This document shows, piece after piece, positions 1 to 4,633 of a stretch of 7,417 nt of DNA; position 1 is the stretch's first letter; every line of letters starts with the position of its first letter. The DNA comes from an uncultured Clostridia bacterium (GTDB taxonomy: Bacteria; Bacillota; Clostridia; Christensenellales; UBA1242), in NCBI GenBank assembly GCA_937907645.1, contig CALCWV010000076.1:1-7417 (forward strand), written 5' to 3'. The notes beneath the pieces are model-generated. The model did no database searches. It saw only the letters and a program-made list of their open reading frames with translations, and had not been told where the DNA came from. The position numbers and the translations under genes are program-made.

Positions 1-231
1 ATCTTCTGCATCTGGAACATGAGGCAATAAGTTTTTTAGTCTGCGCTCATGGTCTCTTCTTTCATCTCTTATTGAAAGTGGATTTCTTCTTGTGTCAGAA
101 TAAAAGCAAACTGCATATTCTGCAAGCTTATAATCTAAAACAGTGTATGGTGACTTTGAGTTGCTAAAAGTTTTTCCATTGTAACTATATTCTGCTGGTT
201 GTGAAAAATCGTAATCTTCTCTTGAAATCAT
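1..231 (-). CDS. Hypothetical protein, 5' part only (runs off left edge)
   Basis: An open reading frame of 77 codons on the minus strand starts at an ATG at 231-229 and is still open at the window edge, so only the N-terminus is seen. Translation begins MISREDYDFSQPAEY and is hydrophilic, rich in Arg, Asp and Tyr, with a very basic stretch (around DTRRNPLSIRDERRDHERR, residues 44-62). There is no signal peptide or membrane segment. A strong AGGAGGAG ribosome binding site lies at 235-242, with 3-5 bases before the ATG, and a near-perfect consensus promoter lies just upstream, so this is very likely a real, well-expressed gene. I do not recognise the family and assign no function. It is divergent from rlmD and the two promoters lie back to back. 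Confidence 0.75.
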   Translation of the reverse strand, partial: MISREDYDFSQPAEYSYNGKTFSNSKSPYTVLDYKLAEYAVCFYSDTRRNPLSIRDERRDHERRLKNLLPHVPDAED

Positions 232-253
232 TTTCTCCTCCTAATTCATATTT

Positions 254-282
254 ATTATATCACAATAAAATACTACTGTCAA
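254..282 (-). promoter_or_regulatory. Consensus vegetative promoter for the left-edge minus-strand gene
   Basis: Read on the minus strand, a perfect -35 TTGACA (282-277), a 17-base spacer and a perfect -10 TATAAT (259-254) are present. The -10 is preceded by TGA, giving an extended -10 (TGn). This is the best promoter match in the window. The predicted start near 247 leaves a leader of only about 16 bases, mostly the ribosome binding site. Confidence 0.85.
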
Positions 283-287
283 TAAAG

Positions 288-302
288 AAATTATTGTAAT
301 TT
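288..302. repeat. Short palindrome between divergent promoters (operator-like)
   Basis: AAATTA-TTG-TAATTT is a perfect 6-base inverted repeat with a 3-base centre. It falls in the 21-base gap between the minus-strand -35 (277-282) and the rlmD -35 (304-309). A regulator bound here could affect both genes. The arms are pure A/T and short, so chance is a real alternative. Confidence 0.35.
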
Positions 303-303
303 G

Positions 304-332
304 TTGGCATATTGGCAGTTTTATGATACAAT
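304..332 (+). promoter_or_regulatory. Promoter of rlmD
   Basis: A -35 TTGGCA (304-309, 5 of 6), a 17-base spacer and a -10 TACAAT (327-332, 5 of 6) are present. The predicted start near 339 falls on the GGAG ribosome binding site itself (339-342), giving a leader of about 9 bases. A second TTGGCA at 312-317 has no matching -10. Confidence 0.7.
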
Positions 333-347
333 ATTCGTGGAGAATTT

Positions 348-1625
348 ATGAAAGTTGTTGATTTAGGGATTAATGGAGAGGGCATAGCGAAAGAGGACGG
401 AAAAGTATATTTCGTGAAAGGTGCACTTGTTGGGGAAGATGTAACAGTAAAGAAATGCGTTGAAAAAAGCAGGTTTACAAATTGTGAAGTTGATAGGATT
501 TTAGTGAAGAGCAAGGACAGGGTGAAGCCACAATGTCCATATTTTTCAGTGTGCGGTGGCTGTCAGATTCAACATCTGTGCTATGAAAAGCAGCTTGAGT
601 ACAAACAAAAACTTGTGAAAGAGACCTTAAAAAAAGTGGGAGGCTTTGACACCGAGGTTGAAGAATGTATTGCCTCTCCTAAAGAGTATTTTTATAGAAA
701 CAAGAATGTATTTCCCGTGTTCTTTGAGGACGGACATTCTCAGATTGGAATGTTTATGGAGAACTCAAAGACATGTGTTGAAATTGAAAAGTGCTTCATA
801 GCAGAACCAGAAATCAACAGAGTTTTGAAGATAACGAGCGACTTTTTGAAAGATAAATTTATTGAAGGATTTAGATATTTAGTTGTAAGAAGTGTTGATG
901 GGAAGGTGATTATAACCCTAGTTGTTGAAAAGAAGGAAATATCTTTCTTGAAAAAGTATTTGCAAACGCTTCAAATGAACCTTAAAGACTTTATTTTAAA
1001 TCTAAATATCAACACAGATAAAAACACTATCTTATCAAATGAGTTTATCAGTGTATATGGAGATGACAGCATTGCGACGGAAGACATGGGAATCCAGCAC
1101 AGCATTAATGCAGGCAGTTTTATTCAGGTTAACAATGAGATAAGGGAAAAGCTCTATGCAAGTGTACTCGAGAATTTCTCAGAGAATGATATCGTCATTG
1201 ACGCCTACTGCGGAGCAGGACTACTTAGTGCAATGATTGCTAGAAAAGTTAGATATTGCTATGGAGTCGAGATTTCAACTGAGGCGATAAAAGCTGCAAA
1301 TGATATGCAGAGGAAGAACAAAATTGACAATTTGTACTTCATAAATGGGGATTGCGACAAAGAAATTCCATCTTTATTAGAAAATATTGAGGAAGAGTTT
1401 TCTGTCATTCTAGATCCACCAAGAAAAGGGTGTACGGAGAACGTTTTGAATGGAATCGTAGCCGTTCGTCCGCAGAAAGTTGTCTATGTCTCTTGCAATC
1501 CAATCACACTCGCCAAGGATTTAAAAATTCTTGTCAACGGGGGATACAAGCTTAAAAAAGTACAGCCTTTTGACATGTTCCCACAGACTTCAAATGTCGA
1601 AACTTTAGTAATTTTGGAGAAATAA
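348..1625 (+). CDS. rlmD: 23S rRNA (uracil-5-)-methyltransferase RlmD/RlmCD (TrmA/RumA family)
   Basis: This 425-residue protein uses S-adenosylmethionine to methylate C5 of a uridine in 23S rRNA (U1939 in E. coli numbering; related Gram-positive enzymes of the RlmCD type also modify U747). An N-terminal TRAM-type RNA-binding domain spans roughly residues 1-53. The iron-sulfur cluster cysteines are C63, C69 and C72 (CPYFSVCGGC) with a probable fourth at C149 (EKCFI). The methyltransferase domain shows the SAM loop DAYCGAGL (285-292), DPPRKG (356-361), the nucleophile Cys383 in VSCNP (381-385) and the probable catalytic base Glu418 in NVETLV. Length fits the family, though the N-terminus is slightly short. 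GGAG at 339-342 sits 5 bases before the ATG, and the TRAM domain begins at once, which supports this start. Paralogues are common in Clostridia, so the exact target uridine is uncertain. Confidence 0.93.
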   Translation: MKVVDLGINGEGIAKEDGKVYFVKGALVGEDVTVKKCVEKSRFTNCEVDRILVKSKDRVKPQCPYFSVCGGCQIQHLCYEKQLEYKQKLVKETLKKVGGFDTEVEECIASPKEYFYRNKNVFPVFFEDGHSQIGMFMENSKTCVEIEKCFIAEPEINRVLKITSDFLKDKFIEGFRYLVVRSVDGKVIITLVVEKKEISFLKKYLQTLQMNLKDFILNLNINTDKNTILSNEFISVYGDDSIATEDMGIQHSINAGSFIQVNNEIREKLYASVLENFSENDIVIDAYCGAGLLSAMIARKVRYCYGVEISTEAIKAANDMQRKNKIDNLYFINGDCDKEIPSLLENIEEEFSVILDPPRKGCTENVLNGIVAVRPQKVVYVSCNPITLAKDLKILVNGGYKLKKVQPFDMFPQTSNVETLVILEK

Positions 1626-1655
1626 AAAATATTTTAATAAAATAGGCATTTTTAT

Positions 1656-1684
1656 TTGCTTAAACTTAATTTTCGTGTTATACT
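1656..1684 (+). promoter_or_regulatory. Extended -10 promoter for the 1737-2471 gene
   Basis: The -10 TATACT (1679-1684) is preceded by TGT, giving an extended -10. The -35 is a weak TTGCTT (1656-1661) at 17-base spacing. The predicted start is near 1691, one base before the inverted repeat at 1692-1714. Confidence 0.65.
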
Positions 1685-1691
1685 CTCAATG

Positions 1692-1714
1692 TTTTGCCAC
1701 GATTTTTGGCAAAA
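1692..1714 (+). promoter_or_regulatory. Perfect inverted repeat at the predicted mRNA start (operator or 5' hairpin)
   Basis: TTTTGCCA (1692-1699), a 7-base centre and TGGCAAAA (1707-1714) form a perfect 8-base inverted repeat. It begins at the predicted transcription start of the gene at 1737 and ends 11 bases before its AGAGG ribosome binding site. It could be an operator that blocks the promoter, possibly bound by the gene's own product, or a hairpin at the 5' end that stabilises the mRNA. It is not a terminator: no T-run follows. Confidence 0.55.
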
Positions 1715-1736
1715 TAATTACATAAAGAGGTATTAA

Positions 1737-2471
1737 ATGACAGCGGAAGATTTAGCGGAAGGAAAAATAGCAATAAAAACACCTATGGAAAGAATTATTG
1801 ACCCGAAAACTAAAGAGGAAAAAATAATTTATCAATATAAAATTTCTGACAAAGAATTAGGGCTTTTATTATTAAAATACAACCGCCTTTACATATCAAA
1901 GTTAGGTGATAAAAATAAAATTGATGAATTTGAACGCAGAGTTAAAATTGTAATTAATTCATTTAATTTTGCAGACCGTAGTGAAGGTGTAGAAAACAGG
2001 GAAAAAGACTTTTTGAGAAGTTGTCTTGCTGTTAGTGAAAAAGAAATTAGTTTAGCTTTCTTTCATGGCACTACCGATGTTGAAAAAATAACAAATGTTC
2101 ATAATTTAGTATGCGAAAAAATCTCCCAAGGAATTGAAGGAAAGGAAACTATCCGTGAAGCAAGAAAATTTGATGATATGGATATTAACTTAAAGAGAGA
2201 AGGAAGGGTTTATAGCGAGTTTAAAGCAAGCTATGAATACATGGTGTCTTGTATTAACGATGAAGGACATTTTGAGAATTTCTACAAAAATCTTGAAGGA
2301 AGAATGGACAAGGAAGTTGCAAGAAAAAAAATTATTGACAATTTCACAAAAGAAAATGGAATTCAAGTGAATTTCTTGCATCAACAATCTAAATATTTCG
2401 ACTGTTTCATCAATTTTAGGCTCAGAGCCGACGCTAGGTTACATAATCCAGCAAACGAAAAAGTAATTTAA
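1737..2471 (+). CDS. Hypothetical protein, 244 residues, family not recognised
   Basis: The reading frame is well supported: an AGAGG ribosome binding site (1726-1730) 6 bases before the ATG, an extended -10 promoter upstream and a terminator right after the stop. The protein is soluble and highly charged (Lys, Glu, Asp, Arg throughout). It has no signal peptide, membrane segment or nucleotide-binding motif that I can see. Landmarks include SLAFFHGTTDVEKI near residues 104-117, which resembles no catalytic motif I know, and a C-terminal part richer in aromatic residues and His (FLHQQSKYFDCFINFR). Its codon use is more A/T-rich than the ribosomal protein genes beside it. It stands as an independent single-gene unit between housekeeping genes, which suggests an accessory, perhaps acquired gene. 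No function is assigned. Confidence 0.8.
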   Translation: MTAEDLAEGKIAIKTPMERIIDPKTKEEKIIYQYKISDKELGLLLLKYNRLYISKLGDKNKIDEFERRVKIVINSFNFADRSEGVENREKDFLRSCLAVSEKEISLAFFHGTTDVEKITNVHNLVCEKISQGIEGKETIREARKFDDMDINLKREGRVYSEFKASYEYMVSCINDEGHFENFYKNLEGRMDKEVARKKIIDNFTKENGIQVNFLHQQSKYFDCFINFRLRADARLHNPANEKVI

Positions 2472-2472
2472 G

Positions 2473-2498
2473 GGACTATTGTAAAATAGTCTTTTTTT
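2473..2498 (+). terminator. Intrinsic terminator of the 1737-2471 gene
   Basis: GACTATT (2474-2480), a GTAA loop and AATAGTC (2485-2491) form a perfect 7-base-pair stem, with a possible G-T pair outside it. Seven T residues follow (2492-2498). It starts two bases after the stop codon. Confidence 0.9.
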
Positions 2499-2522
2499 GT
2501 TAAAAAATTTAAGTAAAAACAC

Positions 2523-2551
2523 TTGACAAAACTCTCTAATAAAGGTAAAAT
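2523..2551 (+). promoter_or_regulatory. Promoter of the rplM-rpsI operon
   Basis: A perfect -35 TTGACA (2523-2528), a 17-base spacer and a -10 TAAAAT (2546-2551, 5 of 6) are present. The predicted start is near 2558. A strong promoter fits ribosomal protein genes. The terminator at 2473-2498 isolates it from the gene upstream. Confidence 0.85.
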
Positions 2552-2557
2552 ACTAAA

Positions 2558-2630
2558 GTCAAATTAAGGTTTGTTTGTACTAGCCCCATAAACAAAGGTT
2601 AAATGGCAGGAAATATTTTTGGAGGAAATG
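2558..2630 (+). promoter_or_regulatory. Probable L13 ribosomal protein leader (rplM 5' UTR)
   Basis: The roughly 73-base leader holds a perfect 7-base-pair hairpin, TTTGTTT (2570-2576) with AAACAAA (2590-2596), around a 13-base loop containing TAGCCCC. The GCC of that loop (2583-2585) could pair with GGC at 2605-2607, making a small pseudoknot upstream of the GGAGG at 2621-2625. Firmicutes are known to carry a structured L13 leader at this position, and L13 is an established autoregulator of its operon in E. coli. I could not compare this leader with the family consensus, so the assignment rests on position and structure. Confidence 0.55.
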
Positions 2631-3074
2631 ATGAAAACTTACATGGCACAGCCTGAAAAAATTGTAAGAAAATGGTACTTGATCGACGCTACTGACCTTC
2701 CACTTGGAAGAGTTGCTACTGCTGTCGCAGACATTTTAACAGGAAAAAACAAAACAATTTATACACCTCATGTTGATACAGGGGATTTCGTAATCGTTAC
2801 AAATAGTGATAAGATGGTTCTTACAGGAAAGAAATTAGAACAGAAGAAACTCAGATGGCACACAGGATACGTTGGTGGATTGAAAGAAATGGGTTATGAT
2901 ACTCTTATGAAAACAGACTCACCAAGAGCCCTTATGCAAGCTGTTAAAGGAATGCTTCCTAAAAACGTTCTTGGAAGAAAACAAATCACAAGATTAAGAG
3001 TTTATAAGGATGCTGAGCATAACCAAGAAGCTCAACAACCAGAAGTAATCACAGTTAAAGGAGCAAGAAACTAA
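2631..3074 (+). CDS. rplM: 50S ribosomal protein L13
   Basis: This 147-residue protein is an early-assembling 23S rRNA-binding protein of the large subunit. Family hallmarks are the start MKTYMAQPEKIVRKWYLIDA, LGRVAT (25-30), HTGYVGGLK (77-85), GMLPKNVLGR (107-116), RLRVYKDAEH (121-130) and AQQPE (134-138). Length matches the usual 142-147. Two ATGs occur in a row (2628 and 2631). The second is chosen because GGAGG (2621-2625) is then 5 bases away rather than 2, and because MKTYMA is the common N-terminus; a TTG at 2619 overlaps the ribosome binding site and is not a credible start. It is the first gene of a two-gene operon with rpsI, whose ATG overlaps its stop by one base. Confidence 0.98.
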   Translation: MKTYMAQPEKIVRKWYLIDATDLPLGRVATAVADILTGKNKTIYTPHVDTGDFVIVTNSDKMVLTGKKLEQKKLRWHTGYVGGLKEMGYDTLMKTDSPRALMQAVKGMLPKNVLGRKQITRLRVYKDAEHNQEAQQPEVITVKGARN

Positions 3075-3493
3075 TGGCAGAGGAAAAGAAAGTATCAAGA
3101 GTTAAATCAAACGCAATCTTAGCAACAGGTAGAAGAAAAAGCTCAGTTGCTCGTGTTAGATTAGTTCCTGGAAAAGGAAACATTGAAGTAAATAAGAGAG
3201 ATGTTAGAGAATATCTTCAAAGTGATATCCTTCTTTTAGTTGCTCGTAGACCACTTGAATTAGTTGGCGCTGCTGACAAATACGATGTTAAAGTTAACGT
3301 AACTGGTGGTGGAGTTGCTGGACAAGCTGGTGCAATTTCTCACGGAATTGCTAGAGCTTTAGTTCTTGCTAACGAAACATATAAAGCTGAATTAAAGAAG
3401 GAAGGATTACTTACACGTGATTCTAGAATGAAAGAAAGAAAGAAATATGGATTGAAGAAAGCTCGTAAAGCTCCACAATTCAGTAAGAGATAA
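3074..3493 (+). CDS. rpsI: 30S ribosomal protein S9
   Basis: This 139-residue protein belongs to the head of the small subunit; its C-terminal tail reaches the P-site tRNA. Conserved blocks are TGRRKSSVARV (18-28), the VTGGG loop followed by GQAGAISHGIARAL (76-96), LLTRDSRMKERKKYG (112-126) and the basic tail KKARKAPQFSKR with the terminal Ser-Lys-Arg intact. The ATG overlaps the rplM stop codon in TAATG, so the two are probably translationally coupled. AAAGGAG (3057-3063) inside rplM, 10 bases upstream, can serve as a ribosome binding site. The L13-S9 order is the usual one in bacteria. Confidence 0.98.
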   Translation: MAEEKKVSRVKSNAILATGRRKSSVARVRLVPGKGNIEVNKRDVREYLQSDILLLVARRPLELVGAADKYDVKVNVTGGGVAGQAGAISHGIARALVLANETYKAELKKEGLLTRDSRMKERKKYGLKKARKAPQFSKR

Positions 3494-3508
3494 TTTTGCT
3501 TTGAATTT

Positions 3509-3535
3509 AAAAAGTTGGCAGTGCCAACTTTTTTT
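3509..3535 (+). terminator. Strong intrinsic terminator after rpsI
   Basis: AAAAAGTTGGC (3509-3519) pairs perfectly with GCCAACTTTTT (3523-3533) across a 3-base loop. Seven T residues run from 3529 to 3535. Because of the A-run on the left it may also act on the opposite strand. It closes the rplM-rpsI operon. Confidence 0.93.
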
Positions 3536-3581
3536 GTTGCTATATGCAAATGATAAAAAACCTATAATTTTGTGTTTCAGT

Positions 3582-3611
3582 TTTACTTAAGCTTCCATTT
3601 CAGAATAAAAT
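3582..3611 (+). promoter_or_regulatory. Possible promoter of the 66-codon gene
   Basis: TTTACT (3582-3587, 4 of 6), an 18-base spacer and TAAAAT (3606-3611, 5 of 6) would start RNA near 3618. A competing -10, CATAAT (3625-3630), lacks a -35 but would place the start on the AGGAGG. A promoter is needed here because a strong terminator lies upstream, but which one is used is uncertain. Confidence 0.4.
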
Positions 3612-3648
3612 TCGCTTTCCTGTACATAATACTTTCAGGAGGATAATT

Positions 3649-3849
3649 ATGAAAGAAATTTATATGCTTGCAGGAGTAGGTGTCGGAATGATTGCTGGCG
3701 TCATGTTATATAAACATTGTAGCTCTGCTAAAAAGGTAGTAGACAATGCCGAAAAAACAATCACTAAGGAAGCCGGAAAAATTAAAACTGACTTAAAAAC
3801 TGAAATGAAAGATATGAAAAAAGGCGCTTCTAAAAAAGAAGGGAACTAA
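3649..3849 (+). CDS. Small protein with one predicted N-terminal membrane segment (66 residues)
   Basis: A strong AGGAGG (3637-3642) sits 6 bases before the ATG, and an intrinsic terminator follows 26 bases after the stop, so this is very likely a real gene despite its size. Residues 5-21 form a glycine-rich hydrophobic helix (YMLAGVGVGMIAGVMLY). The rest (22-66) is a highly charged, Lys-rich, probably helical tail with no aromatic residue. The layout, a Gly-rich membrane anchor plus an amphipathic charged tail, resembles small YtxH-like envelope proteins, but I see no diagnostic motif. The basic tail would be cytoplasmic by the positive-inside rule. No function is assigned. Confidence 0.75.
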   Translation: MKEIYMLAGVGVGMIAGVMLYKHCSSAKKVVDNAEKTITKEAGKIKTDLKTEMKDMKKGASKKEGN

Positions 3850-3875
3850 TTTCTATTTCCATATTACATTAAACG

Positions 3876-3903
3876 AGGATAATTATTGCATTATCCTTTT
3901 TTT
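3876..3903 (+). terminator. Intrinsic terminator of the 66-codon gene
   Basis: AGGATAAT (3876-3883) pairs with ATTATCCT (3890-3897) across a 6-base loop, and seven T residues follow (3897-3903). Confidence 0.88.
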
Positions 3904-4053
3904 ATATTAAAATCACCCATTTGTGCGGTTATGCGAAGCAAGCGGCTTCAGACGCGCTAGCTTTGCTCTTTTTGATTAAGAAAGTTTGTGAGCATAGCTA
4001 TCGTCAGAAATAATTATACAAGAGAAATTAATTACTATGAAAAAAACTTATCT
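3904..4053. other. Non-coding stretch with GC-rich imperfect inverted repeats
   Basis: With the terminator before it and the large hairpin after it, this makes up the only gap of more than 300 bases (3850-4174). No convincing gene is present. Bases 3921-3968 are much richer in G and C than the surroundings. GAAGC/GCTTC (3935-3939 with 3945-3949) is a 5-base-pair hairpin. GCTAGCTTTGCTC (3956-3968) pairs at 11 of 13 positions with GAGCATAGCTATC (3990-4002). A T-run at 3969-3973 follows a GC-rich stem and could act as a second plus-strand terminator. TTGTGA (3986-3991) and AATAAT (4009-4014) at 17-base spacing make a weak promoter-like pair pointing into the large hairpin. None of these is firm. 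Confidence 0.4.
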
Positions 4054-4180
4054 AAATAGACAAAAAATTAGGTGAGTCGCTAGGCTCGATGTTTAGCATA
4101 GGCAGGAGTTTAGTTCCCTAAACGACTGTCTGGGGTAGACATCAGTTAACAACGCGAATCGCCCGATTTTTTGTCTATTT
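4054..4180. repeat. 127-base nearly symmetric inverted repeat / long hairpin (MITE-like element, structured RNA or bidirectional terminator)
   Basis: The outer arms 4054-4068 and 4166-4180 are a perfect 15-base inverted repeat (AAATAGACAAAAAAT and its complement). After one wobble and one mismatch they continue as GGTGAGTCGC (4071-4080) with GCGAATCGCC (4154-4163), with one G-A mismatch and one wobble. Past an asymmetric internal loop (7 and 10 bases), a second helix runs from 4088-4092 with 4139-4143. It continues through AGGCAG (4100-4105) with CTGTCT (4126-4131), a tandem GA/GA mismatch (4106-4107 with 4124-4125) and GTTTAG/CTAAAC (4108-4123), to a TTCC loop. The right arm contains the rlmH stop codon. 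T-runs follow the GC-rich stem on both strands. I recognise no named family. Confidence 0.7.
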
Positions 4181-4633
4181 GTGGTAGGAGCGGTTATTAG
4201 ATATCATCATCGCTCTGTATATTTGTTCTAGTAGCATTACGCGGGCAAGGTTGTGAGGAAAGGTGTTTTTTCCGAAGGAAATCTTTTCGTTGGAAGAGTG
4301 TTTGACCTGCTCACAAACTCCGTTGGAAGAGCCGATAATGAAGCTAATTTCGCTATTTTGCATTGATAAATCCTCAATTTTTTTTGCAAGTTCCTCACTT
4401 GAAAGATTTTTTCCGAGCCTGTCCATCAAAATAGTGTAGCCCTTGCTTTTTGACAAGATGTCTTTGCCTTCTTTTTCGAGAGTTATATTTATGCTGTTTT
4501 CGTTGTTTTTTTCAGCTATTTCAATTACATTGATTTTACAAAAAGCTCCAAGTCTTTTTACATATTCTTCTTGTGCCTCTCTCCAAAATTTCTCTTTTAA
4601 ATTGCCAACGCAGACTAAATTAATCGTTATCAT
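4175..4633 (-). CDS. rlmH: 23S rRNA (pseudouridine-1915-N3)-methyltransferase RlmH (SPOUT family)
   Basis: RlmH methylates N3 of pseudouridine 1915 in helix 69 of 23S rRNA, acting on the assembled 70S ribosome as a trefoil-knot dimer. The 152-residue protein shows the family order: MITINLVCVGNLKEKFWREA at the N-terminus, YTILMDRLGKNLSSEELA (66-83), the SAM-binding FIIGSSNGV (98-106), FGKNTFPHNLARVMLLEQIYRA (120-141) and the C-terminal YHK. The second Gly of the usual IGGSxG is Ser here, a mild change. The ATG at 4633 is preferred over the TTG at 4645 because it matches the family start. It overlaps the stop of the upstream CPBP gene as ATGA and lies 4 bases after a GGGGGG Shine-Dalgarno-like run (4638-4643), so coupling is likely. 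Its stop codon sits in the arm of the 127-base hairpin. Confidence 0.95.
   Translation of the reverse strand: MITINLVCVGNLKEKFWREAQEEYVKRLGAFCKINVIEIAEKNNENSINITLEKEGKDILSKSKGYTILMDRLGKNLSSEELAKKIEDLSMQNSEISFIIGSSNGVCEQVKHSSNEKISFGKNTFPHNLARVMLLEQIYRAMMISNNRSYHK

Noticed and set aside
260..514. An 84-codon minus-strand ORF overlapping the start of rlmD.
   Set aside because: It is antisense to a well-supported gene, runs through the promoter region, and has no ribosome binding site or family features.
1636..1656. AATAAAAT/ATTTTTATT hairpin after rlmD as a terminator.
   Set aside because: The stem is entirely A/T with a bulge and lacks a clean T-tail; it is too weak to call.
4037..4075. A 12-codon ORF (MKKTYLNRQKIR) running into the hairpin arm.
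   Set aside because: There is no ribosome binding site, it is very short, and the A-rich start arises easily by chance.
4071..4163. The 93-base core of the hairpin element as a tRNA or tmRNA-like gene.
   Set aside because: There is no T-loop GGTTCGAnTCC pattern, no CCA-type acceptor end and no cloverleaf; the fold is one long hairpin.
4071..4163. SRP RNA or 6S RNA as the identity of the hairpin element.
   Set aside because: The SRP apical motif (GGAA-type tetraloop with the AGCAGCCA side) is absent, and the size and open-bubble layout of 6S RNA do not fit.
4140..4180. rlmH truncated or altered by insertion of the hairpin element.
   Set aside because: The protein ends in the normal family terminus YHK at full length, so the gene is intact even though its stop lies in the arm.
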